A stretch of 64,000 nt of DNA from Bacillota bacterium (GTDB lineage Bacteria; Bacillota; Bacilli; Paenibacillales; Paenibacillaceae): contig JAEWAQ010000022.1 in NCBI GenBank assembly GCA_023391635.1, positions 88,906 through 152,905 of the forward strand, given 5' to 3'. Position 1 is the first letter of the stretch. Every line of letters begins with the position of its first letter. Shown here piece by piece: positions 7,485-16,342 of this stretch. Position numbers and translations under genes: made by a program. The notes below the pieces were generated by a model, which was given only the letters and a program-made list of their open reading frames with translations, ran no database searches and was not told the DNA's origin.

Positions 7485-9695
7485 TTATCCCTGCATCATC
7501 CGCTGCACGGAGAAAATATCTTTGACCCGTTTGATCTTCTCCACCACCGATTGCAGATGGTCCTTGTTGCGGATAAGAATCGTCATATGAATGATCGACA
7601 TCTTGTTCTTGTCGGAACGGCCGGAGACGGCGGATATGTTCGTCTTGCTCTCCGACACGGCTTGCAGCACTTCGTTCAACAAGCCTCTGCGGTCATGGCC
7701 GAGAATTTCGATCTCCACGCTGTAATTGGCCTCTACCGCGTCTTCCCACTCCACCTCGATCACGCGCGCCGCTTCTTCGTCTTCCGCGTTCACGGACGGG
7801 ATATTCGAGCAGTCGATGCGGTGCACCGACACGCCCCGCCCACGCGTGATGTAGCCGATAATTTCGTCCCCGGGCACCGGATTGCAGCAGCGCGCGAACC
7901 GTACGAGCAAATTATCGGCACCCTTCACCTTGACGCCGTGATTCGCTCGCTTCCGAGAAGCGGCCGCAGCGCTGCTGCCGGGGCCGGCCTTGAGCTCCTT
8001 GACGGTATTCGTCAACTGGATTTGCTGCGCGGCCTCCGCTTCCTTGCGCAGCTTCTCGGTCAGGCGGGTGCAGATCTGCGCCGCCGTAATGCCGCCGAAG
8101 CCGATCGCCGACATCATGTCTTCGATATCGTTGAACGTGAATTTCTTTGCGACTTCCTGCAGCTTGTCGTCCGTCATCCATTCCGACGGCTCGACGCCGA
8201 TGCGCCGCAGCTCCCGCTCCAGCATATCGCGGCCTTTCCCGACATTCTCCTCGCGCTTCTCCTTCTTGAACCATTGCCGGATCTTGGCCCTGGCATGAGA
8301 CGATTGCGCGATCTTGAGCCAATCCTGACTCGGCCCGTACGAATGCTTGGACGTCAGAATCTCGACGATGTCGCCCGTGTGCAGCTTGTGGTCGAGCGGC
8401 ACGATCCGCCCGTTTACCTTGGCCCCGATCGTCCGATTGCCGACTTCCGTATGGATGCGATAAGCGAAGTCGAGCGGCACGGAACCGGCCGGCAGCTCGA
8501 ACACTTCGCCTTTGGGCGTGAAGACGAAGACGAGGTCGGTGAAAAAGTCCATCTTGAGCGATTCCATGAATTCCGCCGCATCCCGGGTTTCCTGCTGCAG
8601 CTCGATGATTTCGCGGAACCAGTTCATTTTCTCCCCGAAGCTGCCTGCCGCGACCCCTTGCTCCTTGCCGTCCTTGTACGCCCAATGCGCCGCGATCCCG
8701 AATTCGCTCGTACGGTGCATCTCGTACGTGCGGATCTGAACTTCGGTCGGCTCGCCGGTCGGACCGACGATCGTCGTGTGCAGCGATTGGTACATATTCG
8801 CCTTGGGCATCGCAATATAATCCTTGAAGCGTCCGGGCATCGGCTTCCACAGCGTGTGGATGATGCCGAGCGTCGCGTAGCAGTCTTTCACGTTATCCAC
8901 CAGAATGCGGATCGCCAGCAAATCGTAGATCTCGTCGAACTGCTTGTTCCTCGCTGTCATCTTCTTATAGACGCTGTAAATATGCTTCGGCCGGCCGCTC
9001 AGATCGCCCTGGATGCCCATCTCGGTCAGCTTCTCCTGGATTTTGGCGATCAGCTCGTTAATATATTGCTCGCGCTCGGCCCGCTTCATCTTCATCAAAT
9101 GCGCGATACGGTAATATTGCTGAGGGTTCAGGAAGCGCAGCGCGATGTCTTCCATCTCCCACTTGATCGTGCTGATCCCGAGCCGGTGCGCGATCGGACA
9201 ATAGATTTCCAGCGTCTCGTGCGCGATCCGCCGCTGGTTGTCCTCCGACTGAAACTTAAGCGTGCGCATATTGTGCAGCCGGTCGGCCAGCTTGATCAGA
9301 ATGACGCGAATATCGTTGGCCATCGCCACGAACATTTTGCGATAATTCTCGTTTTGCTGCTCTTCCTTCGAGCGGAACTGGATGCGCTCCAGCTTCGTCA
9401 AGCCGTCGACGAGATCTGCCAGCGTCTTGCCGAACCGGGCTTCCAAGTCTCCCAACGTCACGGTCGTATCTTCCACTACATCGTGCAATAACGCCGCCTC
9501 GACCGTGGCGACGTCCATCTGCATCCCCGCCATAATTTCCGCGACGGCGACAGGATGCAGGATATAAGGTTCACCGGACTTGCGCGTCTGGCCGCGATGC
9601 GCTTCTTCTGCGTAGTCGTAGGCGTCCCGTATTCGCTTCACGTCCTGGTCTTTCATATAGGATGAAGCTTTCTCGAGAAGCTGCTCGATGCCCAT
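7485..9695 (-). CDS. relA: Bifunctional (p)ppGpp synthetase/hydrolase
   Basis: 736 residues from the ATG at 9695, which has AGAAAGGAT upstream; the open frame extends further but the extension is Arg-rich noise over the promoter. Domains in order: HD hydrolase (about 30-180, with LLHDVVEDT), synthetase (about 230-350, with KHIYSVYKKM and RFKDYIAMPK), TGS (about 390-455), zinc-finger/helical region and C-terminal ACT. RFKD in the synthetase is the form of bifunctional Rel enzymes. It makes and degrades the starvation alarmone and is ribosome-associated. A TTGACG/CATAAT promoter lies upstream; dtd follows. Confidence 0.97.
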   Translation of the reverse strand: MGIEQLLEKASSYMKDQDVKRIRDAYDYAEEAHRGQTRKSGEPYILHPVAVAEIMAGMQMDVATVEAALLHDVVEDTTVTLGDLEARFGKTLADLVDGLTKLERIQFRSKEEQQNENYRKMFVAMANDIRVILIKLADRLHNMRTLKFQSEDNQRRIAHETLEIYCPIAHRLGISTIKWEMEDIALRFLNPQQYYRIAHLMKMKRAEREQYINELIAKIQEKLTEMGIQGDLSGRPKHIYSVYKKMTARNKQFDEIYDLLAIRILVDNVKDCYATLGIIHTLWKPMPGRFKDYIAMPKANMYQSLHTTIVGPTGEPTEVQIRTYEMHRTSEFGIAAHWAYKDGKEQGVAAGSFGEKMNWFREIIELQQETRDAAEFMESLKMDFFTDLVFVFTPKGEVFELPAGSVPLDFAYRIHTEVGNRTIGAKVNGRIVPLDHKLHTGDIVEILTSKHSYGPSQDWLKIAQSSHARAKIRQWFKKEKREENVGKGRDMLERELRRIGVEPSEWMTDDKLQEVAKKFTFNDIEDMMSAIGFGGITAAQICTRLTEKLRKEAEAAQQIQLTNTVKELKAGPGSSAAAASRKRANHGVKVKGADNLLVRFARCCNPVPGDEIIGYITRGRGVSVHRIDCSNIPSVNAEDEEAARVIEVEWEDAVEANYSVEIEILGHDRRGLLNEVLQAVSESKTNISAVSGRSDKNKMSIIHMTILIRNKDHLQSVVEKIKRVKDIFSVQRMMQG

Positions 9696-9755
9696 TGCTT
9701 TATCCTTTCTACGGCGGCCGCGCCGCCGGGTGGCTCCATGGCGCGTATACCTTAT

Positions 9756-9785
9756 ATTATGCCTCTTGGCGGCGGAAACCGTCAA
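9756..9785 (-). promoter_or_regulatory. Promoter of relA-dtd
   Basis: Minus-strand TTGACG (9785-9780) and CATAAT (9761-9756) with an 18-base spacer, about 60 bp before the relA start. It faces away from uraA. Confidence 0.5.
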
Positions 9786-9922
9786 CCGTCGACGCCGATT
9801 GGGGCCCGCTGCGGCAGCGGGAATTTCGAATTTCAAATTGGAAGGCGGTTACATTCGCAAAGGTTGTCAAATGCTGTACGATAGGAAAGACTTGCGAATA
9901 TGACGATTCGGGAGGAACGATA

Positions 9923-11212
9923 GTGGTTAGAGAGATCGGCGTCAATGAAAAGCCTCCACTGGGCCAAAGCTTGTTCCTCAGCCTGCAGCACCTGTTTGCC
10001 ATGTTCGGCTCGACCGTGCTCGTGCCGACACTGCTCGGCGTGGATCCCGCTATTTGTTTGCTCATGAACGGCATCGGCACCCTGCTGTACATCTGGATAT
10101 GCCGCGGCCAAATACCGGCGTATCTCGGATCCAGCTTCGCCTTCATCGCGCCCGCGGGCGCCGTGATCGGCACGGTCAGCGCGCCGAACCTCGGATATCC
10201 CGCCGCGCTCGGCGGATTCATCGCGGCTGGCGTCGTGTTCGCCCTCGTCGCCTGGATCGTGAAGCTGGCCGGAACAGGCTGGATCAACGTCGTCTTCCCG
10301 CCTGCGGCGATGGGCGCAATCGTCATGGTCATCGGGCTCGAGCTCGTTCCGGTAGCCGCTAGAATGGCAGGCTGGATTACGGACGGGAAGCCGGATTGGA
10401 ACCTTCATGCCGACCAGATCGTATTGTCTACGGCTACGCTGGCGGTTACCGTTTTGGGGAATTTCCTGTTCCGCGGCTTTTTCAAAATCATTCCGATCCT
10501 TATCGGCATCGTCTTCGGATACGTGCTGGCATGGCTCATGGGCATAGCCGACTTCTCCGGCGTCCGCGAAGCATCGTTCTTCGCCTTGCCGACCTTCACG
10601 GCGCCGGAATTCAAATGGGTGGCGATCGCAACGATCCTGCCTGCGTCGCTCGTCGTCATCGCCGAGCATATCGGCCACTTGATCGTCACGGGCAATATCG
10701 TGGGCAAGGACCTGTCCAAGGATCCTGGCCTGCACCGCTCCATGCTGGGCAACGGCCTCTCGACGCTCCTCTCGGGCTTCGTCGGATCGACGCCGAATAC
10801 GACGTACGGCGAGAACATCGGGGTGCTCGCCCTCACGCGAGTCTATTCGACTTTCGTCATCGGCGGGGCGGCGGTGTTCGCGATTCTGCTCTCGTTCCTG
10901 GGCAGCTTCTCCGCGCTCATTCAAGCGATTCCCGAACCGGTCATGGGCGGCGTCTCGCTTCTGCTGTTCGGCGTCATAGCCGCATCCGGCCTCCGCATGC
11001 TGGTCGAATTGAAGGTGGATTACAGCCGTGCTTCCAACCTGCTGCTCACGACCGTCGTACTCGTGACCGGATTGTCCGGCGTCAAGCTCGTCATCGGCGA
11101 CTTCTCGCTCTCCGGCATGGCGCTTGCCACTGTCGTCTCGATCATCCTCAGCTTGCTGTTCCGACTGTTCGAGGTGAGCGGACTGTCGAACGAACGCGAA
11201 GCCGGGCACTGA
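9923..11212 (+). CDS. uraA: Uracil permease (nucleobase:cation symporter-2 family)
   Basis: 429 residues from a GTG at 9923, seven bases after GGGAGG; the open frame continues upstream into the relA promoter and is not used. About 12-14 membrane segments are expected. The motif IPAYLGSSFAFI and the PNTTYGENIGV segment carrying the substrate-binding Glu are typical of UraA/PyrP. It imports uracil with protons. It is divergent from relA and ends at a terminator shared with apt, so it is a single-gene unit; no pyrimidine genes are nearby. A broader pyrimidine specificity cannot be excluded. Confidence 0.9.
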   Translation: MVREIGVNEKPPLGQSLFLSLQHLFAMFGSTVLVPTLLGVDPAICLLMNGIGTLLYIWICRGQIPAYLGSSFAFIAPAGAVIGTVSAPNLGYPAALGGFIAAGVVFALVAWIVKLAGTGWINVVFPPAAMGAIVMVIGLELVPVAARMAGWITDGKPDWNLHADQIVLSTATLAVTVLGNFLFRGFFKIIPILIGIVFGYVLAWLMGIADFSGVREASFFALPTFTAPEFKWVAIATILPASLVVIAEHIGHLIVTGNIVGKDLSKDPGLHRSMLGNGLSTLLSGFVGSTPNTTYGENIGVLALTRVYSTFVIGGAAVFAILLSFLGSFSALIQAIPEPVMGGVSLLLFGVIAASGLRMLVELKVDYSRASNLLLTTVVLVTGLSGVKLVIGDFSLSGMALATVVSIILSLLFRLFEVSGLSNEREAGH

Positions 11213-11231
11213 CCGCACCTGCCGAAACAAC

Positions 11232-11276
11232 AAACGCCGCCGGAACCTTTCTCACGAAACGGTTCCGGCAGCGTTT
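11232..11276. terminator. Bidirectional terminator between uraA and apt
   Basis: Hairpin with arms AAACGCCGCCGGAACC and GGTTCCGGCAGCGTTT around a 13-base loop, placed between convergent genes. Confidence 0.8.
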
Positions 11277-11286
11277 ACGTCATTAC

Positions 11287-11799
11287 TTAGTAAGTAACGA
11301 GAGAGGTCACATCGATGCCCTGCAGTTTGTCGCGGCCGTTCAAATAACTCAGTTCGATCAGGAACGCCGCGCCGACGATATCGCCCTGAAGCTGGCGAAT
11401 CAAGTTGATCGTGGTGGAGATCGTGCCGCCGGTCGCGAGCAGGTCGTCCGCGATCAGCACCTTCTGTCCCGGCTTGATCGCATCCTTGTGAATCGCCAGA
11501 CGGTCTTTGCCGTATTCCAAATCGTAAGCGGCCTCGATCGCGTCTGCCGGCAGCTTGCCCGATTTGCGGATCGGCACGAAGCCGACGCCGAGGGCCAGCG
11601 CCAATGGGGCTCCTATGACGAAGCCGCGCGCCTCCGGGCCTGCGACCAGGTCGATCTGCAGGTGCGCGACTTGCTGCTTCATCGCGTCGATCGCCGCCCG
11701 ATAAGCCGCGCCGTCTTTGAGCAATGTCGTAATGTCCTTGAACCGGATGCCGGACTGCGGGAAGTCGGGGATGACCCGGATGTAATTTTTGAAGTCCAT
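11287..11799 (-). CDS. apt: Adenine phosphoribosyltransferase
   Basis: 170 residues, the usual length, from the ATG at 11799 (MDFKNYIRVIPDFP). The enzyme converts adenine and PRPP to AMP. The PRPP-binding motif VLIADDLLATGGT is complete. It follows recJ on the same strand with a 69-bp gap, and recJ-apt-relA is a conserved Bacilli order. Confidence 0.97.
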   Translation of the reverse strand: MDFKNYIRVIPDFPQSGIRFKDITTLLKDGAAYRAAIDAMKQQVAHLQIDLVAGPEARGFVIGAPLALALGVGFVPIRKSGKLPADAIEAAYDLEYGKDRLAIHKDAIKPGQKVLIADDLLATGGTISTTINLIRQLQGDIVGAAFLIELSYLNGRDKLQGIDVTSLVTY

Positions 11800-11868
11800 A
11801 GGTTCTGATCCTGCTCCTTCTGTTGGAACTGTCCGTAGACGATTATACACCGATTGGCTCGCGCCTGA

Positions 11869-14325
11869 CTAGACGCCGGGGGCGGAGCCTTTCTCGGGAA
11901 TCGGCATGAGGCCGTCCCCTCGGAGCTGCTTTCCCCATGATTTCAGCCACTCCAGCGGCCAATCGGAGAAAGATGAAACTTCCGCATCCCTGAGCATGCG
12001 GCGGTATCGCGGCGAATCCTCGAGACTGCGCCGCGGCGGATCGGCTTCGACCGTCCTGGCGTCGCCGCTTGCGCGAATGAATCCGAGTTCGAGGAAAACC
12101 TTCTCCGCGAGCTCGATTGCAGTTTGCGGCAATCCCGTTCGTTTCGCCGTTTCGTGCAGGAAATCAGCGTTATGTACGTCCCATGCACCTTGTTCGCGGA
12201 ATCGCTTGTACACACGCGCGAAATCTTCCCGTTTCAGCACATGCGGCGCTTTCCGTGTCGATGTTCGGTCCGCGAACAAGTAAATCGCCGCCCATCCCGC
12301 CCCATCAAGCAAGAGATGCGCGAGCGAGCGGATGCCGTTCTCGCTTGCAGGCAAGCCGATGAGCACGAGCTTCGGCAGCGAACCGCCAGTCGTGCAAGCC
12401 TCCGATTCCCGAGCCGCTGCCGACTCCCGGGCATCAGGCGCATCGGTGCTCGCGGCATCGCCATATACGAATACGGTCGATCCATATGTATCCGCCAAAG
12501 GCGACAGTTGCTCTGCCATACGCGCAGCAGCGCACCCGATCCGCAGCCCTTCTCCTGCCTCTGCGGCCAGCGCTTTCAGTTGTCGCCCGGTCTCTCTCTC
12601 ATCTGCATCCCTGCGATCGATCCAGCGCCATTCGTCGCTTCTAAGGTCCTGAATGGTGAACTGTGCCTTTCTGCGGCCGTTCCACTCGTTCACGGCAAGC
12701 TCCCCGAGCAGATCCAGCTCCCGGCCTTCCGTCAAGCTTTCCGCTATGCCGCCCATGCCGAATCCCACTGCTTCGATCACCCGGCCCGACTGGGCAACGG
12801 TCAAGCGGACATGTTTGCCTTCCTTGCCAAGCAAGCGGCATTCCCGGACGACCGCCCCTTCGACCATCAACCGGGGAACAGGATGCCCGTTGCCGAACGG
12901 TTCGAGCCTGCCAAGCGCTTCCGCCGCGTCCAGCGTCATCTCCTCCAATGAACACGCGAGGTCCGCATGCTTCTTCGGCAGCCAATCTTCCGGCTGCAGC
13001 CGCTCTTCGGCCCATTGGTGAAGCTTTTCCTCCAACTGCGCCAGGCGATCCGTGCGGATCGTCATCCCCGCGGCAGCCTGATGGCCGCCGAAGTGCTCCA
13101 TGAGCTCCGAGCAAGCCGTCAGCGCGGCATGCAGATCGAAGCCGTCGATCGAGCGCGCCGATCCCTTCGCAAGACCCGTGTCGGGATCTTCCGCCAGTAC
13201 GATCGCCGGAAGATAATGCCGCTCCACCAGCTTCGAGGCGACGAGACCGGCGATGCCTGCATGCCAGCCGGGGCTTGACAGCACGATGACTTTCCGCCCC
13301 TCCTGCCGCTTCTCCTGCCACATCCGCTCCGCCTCTTCGATCGTCGTCTCGACCATGCGCTGTCGCTGGGCATTCAGCCGATCGAGCTCCTGAGCCAGCG
13401 ACTCCGCTTCCGCCGGATCGTCCGTCGTCAGCAACCGGACGGCTCCGTCCGCGCGATCCAGCCGGCCTCCGGCATTCAACCTTGGCCCAAGCGCGAACCC
13501 GATGCGACCGCTCGTCAGATCGGCCGGCTCCGTCTTGCACACGGCCGCCAAAGCGCGAATGCCGACGGCCGGCTCGCGCCGGATTCGCGCCAGCCCCATG
13601 CGCACGATCAGACGATTCTCGCCGACGAGCGGCATCAGATCGGCAATCGTGCCGATCGCCGCCAGATCGGACCATTCCGGTACCGGACGGCCGAGCAGTG
13701 CATGCGCGAGCTTGAACGCCACGCCGGCCCCGCACAATCCCTTGTTCGGGTAATCGCAGCCCGGCTGCTTCGGATTGACCAGCGCCGCGGCAATCGGCAG
13801 CTCGGCCGGCGGTTCGTGGTGGTCCGTCACCACGACATCAATGCCGCGCGTACGCGCGTAAGCGATCTGCTCCACTGCGCTGATCCCGTTGTCCACGGTT
13901 AAGATCAAGTTGACGCCTGCCTCAGCTGCCAGATCAACGGCTGCCGGATTCATGCCGTAGCCTTCCAGGCTGCGATGCGGAATATAAGTGTCGAAAGTCG
14001 CGCCCAAGCGCGTCAGGAGTCTGTGCATCAGTGCGGTGGAAGTGACGCCGTCCGCATCGTAATCGCCGTACACCCGGATCCGTTCGCCGTGCGAGATCGC
14101 CCGCCGGATGCGTTCGACAGCCGCAGCCATGCCTTTCAGCCGCATCGGATCCTCCAGGGAGTCTGCCTCGGCGGGCTGAAACAATGCTGACGCCTCGTCT
14201 TCCGCGAAGCCCCTGGATACGAGCACGCGAGCGGCCAACAACGGGATGTTCAACCTAACCGACCAATCGCGGGCCAGTTCCTCATTCGGCTGCTGCCATA
14301 GCCAGCGGTATCGCGCCGGTATCAA
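11869..14325 (-). CDS. recJ: Single-stranded-DNA-specific 5'-3' exonuclease RecJ
   Basis: 818 residues from a TTG at 14325, ten bases after GAGAGGAG; earlier in-frame codons lie in the terminator of the upstream gene. The DHH domain is seen as YGDYDADGVTSTA and VVTDHHEPP, and DHHA1 as GGHQAAAGM. A long C-terminal part (about 570 onward) is the extension usual in Firmicutes. RecJ trims single-stranded DNA in recombination and base-excision repair. The metal-binding Asp and His residues in the DHH motifs are intact. Confidence 0.95.
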   Translation of the reverse strand: MIPARYRWLWQQPNEELARDWSVRLNIPLLAARVLVSRGFAEDEASALFQPAEADSLEDPMRLKGMAAAVERIRRAISHGERIRVYGDYDADGVTSTALMHRLLTRLGATFDTYIPHRSLEGYGMNPAAVDLAAEAGVNLILTVDNGISAVEQIAYARTRGIDVVVTDHHEPPAELPIAAALVNPKQPGCDYPNKGLCGAGVAFKLAHALLGRPVPEWSDLAAIGTIADLMPLVGENRLIVRMGLARIRREPAVGIRALAAVCKTEPADLTSGRIGFALGPRLNAGGRLDRADGAVRLLTTDDPAEAESLAQELDRLNAQRQRMVETTIEEAERMWQEKRQEGRKVIVLSSPGWHAGIAGLVASKLVERHYLPAIVLAEDPDTGLAKGSARSIDGFDLHAALTACSELMEHFGGHQAAAGMTIRTDRLAQLEEKLHQWAEERLQPEDWLPKKHADLACSLEEMTLDAAEALGRLEPFGNGHPVPRLMVEGAVVRECRLLGKEGKHVRLTVAQSGRVIEAVGFGMGGIAESLTEGRELDLLGELAVNEWNGRRKAQFTIQDLRSDEWRWIDRRDADERETGRQLKALAAEAGEGLRIGCAAARMAEQLSPLADTYGSTVFVYGDAASTDAPDARESAAARESEACTTGGSLPKLVLIGLPASENGIRSLAHLLLDGAGWAAIYLFADRTSTRKAPHVLKREDFARVYKRFREQGAWDVHNADFLHETAKRTGLPQTAIELAEKVFLELGFIRASGDARTVEADPPRRSLEDSPRYRRMLRDAEVSSFSDWPLEWLKSWGKQLRGDGLMPIPEKGSAPGV

Positions 14326-14362
14326 TATCCACGCACTCCTCTCTTGGCGGTTAGGATAGAAA

Positions 14363-14390
14363 ATTCCGCCGCCTGAACCGGCGGCGGAAT
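14363..14390 (-). terminator. Terminator between the CDF gene and recJ
   Basis: Perfect 11-bp stem ATTCCGCCGCC/GGCGGCGGAAT followed on the minus strand by TTTTC. It ends the transporter gene and lies about 40 bp before the recJ start. Confidence 0.75.
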
Positions 14391-14418
14391 CCATGAGCCC
14401 TACTATTCCTATCGATCC

Positions 14419-15345
14419 TTATTGCACGAGCGTAGGCCATTGTTCATCTTGGTTGGACTTGTACGGATAACCCGGATCGTACGGCTGTACTTGCACGACC
14501 ACTTCGGCAACATGCAGGAACCGCTTCGTCAAGTGCCGCCGGACGCGCTGCGCGATATCCTGGCCTTCCGTCACGCTGATGCGCGGATTGACCAGAATGA
14601 CCGTGTCCACGACAACATAATGACCGTGCTCCCGCGCACGCACCTCGTCCACCGAGATGACGCCTTCCGTGCAGCGAATGGCGTCCCGGATCACTTGCAC
14701 GTCGACTTCGCAGCAGTTCTCCTGCTCCGTATGGCGCAAGATGCCTTTGGCCAGCAGAATGCCGCTCCGCAGCACCAGTGCCGATACGACGATTCCCGCT
14801 AAAGGATCGAGCACATACAATCCCGGCATACCCAGCCAATCGCCAGCCATAGCGGACGTCGTCCCGGCCAGAGCGACGAGCGATGCCACCCGATCCGACC
14901 GGATCGTGCCCGGTTTATCGGAGCGGATACCCAATTTCGAATCCTGACGGCGCTTGTAATGGATCAAGCATTCCCTTGCCGTCATCCCGGCGGCCACGGC
15001 TGCGACGGCGCCCCATCCACAGGCTTCATCGGGACCGGCTGCGGCCGATCGGACGGAAGCGATGCCGATTTCGAGTCCCGCGACCAGCAGCAACGTAGAC
15101 AGCACCAGCGCAGGCAGCGATTCCGACCGCTGCGGATGCACTTGCGATCTGCGCGTGCCTCTCAGTCCCAGATACGACGAGAACGAGCCGGCACAGTCCG
15201 CCGCCGAATGACAGGCGTCCGCGAGCAACGCCTTGCTGCCCGTCAACCAACCGGCCGCGCCCTTGAACAAGGATACGCCGAGCAGCCCGCATACCGAAAC
15301 CAGAGCACCGCGTTCAGCCGACCCGGCCCGCTGATTCATATCCAC
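14419..15345 (-). CDS. Cation diffusion facilitator family transporter, atypical metal site
   Basis: 308 residues from a GTG at 15345, eight bases after TAGGAG. It has a membrane domain with about six segments and a C-terminal cytoplasmic dimerisation domain (about 215-300). The family exports Zn, Mn, Fe or Co in exchange for protons. The second membrane segment has the standard ADACHSAAD with H46 and D50. In the fifth, where HxxxD is expected, the sequence is TIRSD (T147, D151), so the His ligand is missing. Substrate and activity are therefore uncertain. It lies between secF and recJ, where B. subtilis also has a predicted membrane protein. Confidence 0.85.
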   Translation of the reverse strand: MDMNQRAGSAERGALVSVCGLLGVSLFKGAAGWLTGSKALLADACHSAADCAGSFSSYLGLRGTRRSQVHPQRSESLPALVLSTLLLVAGLEIGIASVRSAAAGPDEACGWGAVAAVAAGMTARECLIHYKRRQDSKLGIRSDKPGTIRSDRVASLVALAGTTSAMAGDWLGMPGLYVLDPLAGIVVSALVLRSGILLAKGILRHTEQENCCEVDVQVIRDAIRCTEGVISVDEVRAREHGHYVVVDTVILVNPRISVTEGQDIAQRVRRHLTKRFLHVAEVVVQVQPYDPGYPYKSNQDEQWPTLVQ

Positions 15346-15433
15346 TTGAGCCACTCCTAACAGAGCCCCCCGTCACTGCCGCGGGCTCGCATCGTTACCG
15401 AACAGCAACGCCTAAGCCTATCCGATCTCTCGC

Positions 15434-16342
15434 TCAACCTGCAGCTTTCGCACGCTTCTTCGGTGCCGAACTTCCCCTTAACAGGAGCCATAGCGGGCTT
15501 GATATGAAAATGGACGAATAAGCGCCGACAAACAGGCCGATGATCATCGCCAGAGAGAACAGCCTGATCGACTCGCTGCCGAAGATGAACAGGCAAATCG
15601 CGGCCACAAGCACGGTGATGACCGTATTGATGGAACGCGTCAACGTTTGCCATATACTGCGGTTAACCAGCAACGCGACATCCGCTGTCGACCTGATCTT
15701 CGTGAACCGCAGATTTTCCCTGATCCGGTCGAAGATGACGACCGTGTCATTCACGGAATAGCCGATAATCGTCAGAATGGCTACAATGAACGGCAAGTTT
15801 ACCTGCCATCCGAAGACGGAGAACATGCCGATGACGATGAGCGCGACATGGGCCAAGCCGGCAACCGCCGCAACGCCGAAGCGCCATTCGAACCGCACGC
15901 TCATATAGAGGATGATACCCAAACAGGCAATCAGCATGCCGATCAAGGCGTTGCGCTGCTGCTCGACGGCAATGTCCGCATCGACGATATTGACCTCATA
16001 GACTGCCTTATCGTCTATTTGCGAGGAGAAATCCGCGCGCAGCGCCTTCTCCTGAGCATCGTCGAGCGCCGCCTTGAACCGGATCGTCAACCGGTTTGGC
16101 GCAGTGGTCAACGCATATTCTCCCAATTCGTGCGCCTTCAGAAACTGCTCGACCGTTGCCTTCTCCACCGGCTGGCTGATCGAAATGTCAACCGATGTTC
16201 CGGACTGGAAATCGATGCCGTAGTTCAAGCCGCGAACCGCCAAAGAGACAATTCCGATCAACATGACCACGATGGAAATGATATAAAACTTTTTGCTCGC
16301 CTTGACGAAATCAAATTTGTTCACATCATATTCAGAGCGCAC
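15434..16342 (-). CDS. secF: Protein translocase subunit SecF
   Basis: 302 residues from a GTG at 16342, ten bases after AAGGAG; an alternative GTG at 16351 is too close to that site. One N-terminal membrane segment, a large extracytoplasmic loop, then five membrane segments, typical of SecF (LNYGIDFQSGTSVDI near the start). With SecD it uses the proton motive force to complete Sec-dependent export. The gene start overlaps the secD stop by 11 bp, so the two are probably translationally coupled. Confidence 0.96.
   Translation of the reverse strand: MRSEYDVNKFDFVKASKKFYIISIVVMLIGIVSLAVRGLNYGIDFQSGTSVDISISQPVEKATVEQFLKAHELGEYALTTAPNRLTIRFKAALDDAQEKALRADFSSQIDDKAVYEVNIVDADIAVEQQRNALIGMLIACLGIILYMSVRFEWRFGVAAVAGLAHVALIVIGMFSVFGWQVNLPFIVAILTIIGYSVNDTVVIFDRIRENLRFTKIRSTADVALLVNRSIWQTLTRSINTVITVLVAAICLFIFGSESIRLFSLAMIIGLFVGAYSSIFISSPLWLLLRGSSAPKKRAKAAG

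Noticed and set aside
7482..9491. 669-codon plus-strand open frame opposite relA
   Set aside because: relA is unambiguous on the minus strand; the opposite frame is rich in Arg, His and Leu and matches no family.
9833..11233. 466-codon minus-strand open frame opposite uraA
   Set aside because: Extremely rich in Arg, Asp, Glu and His, typical of an antisense shadow of a membrane protein; uraA has a clear start and motifs.
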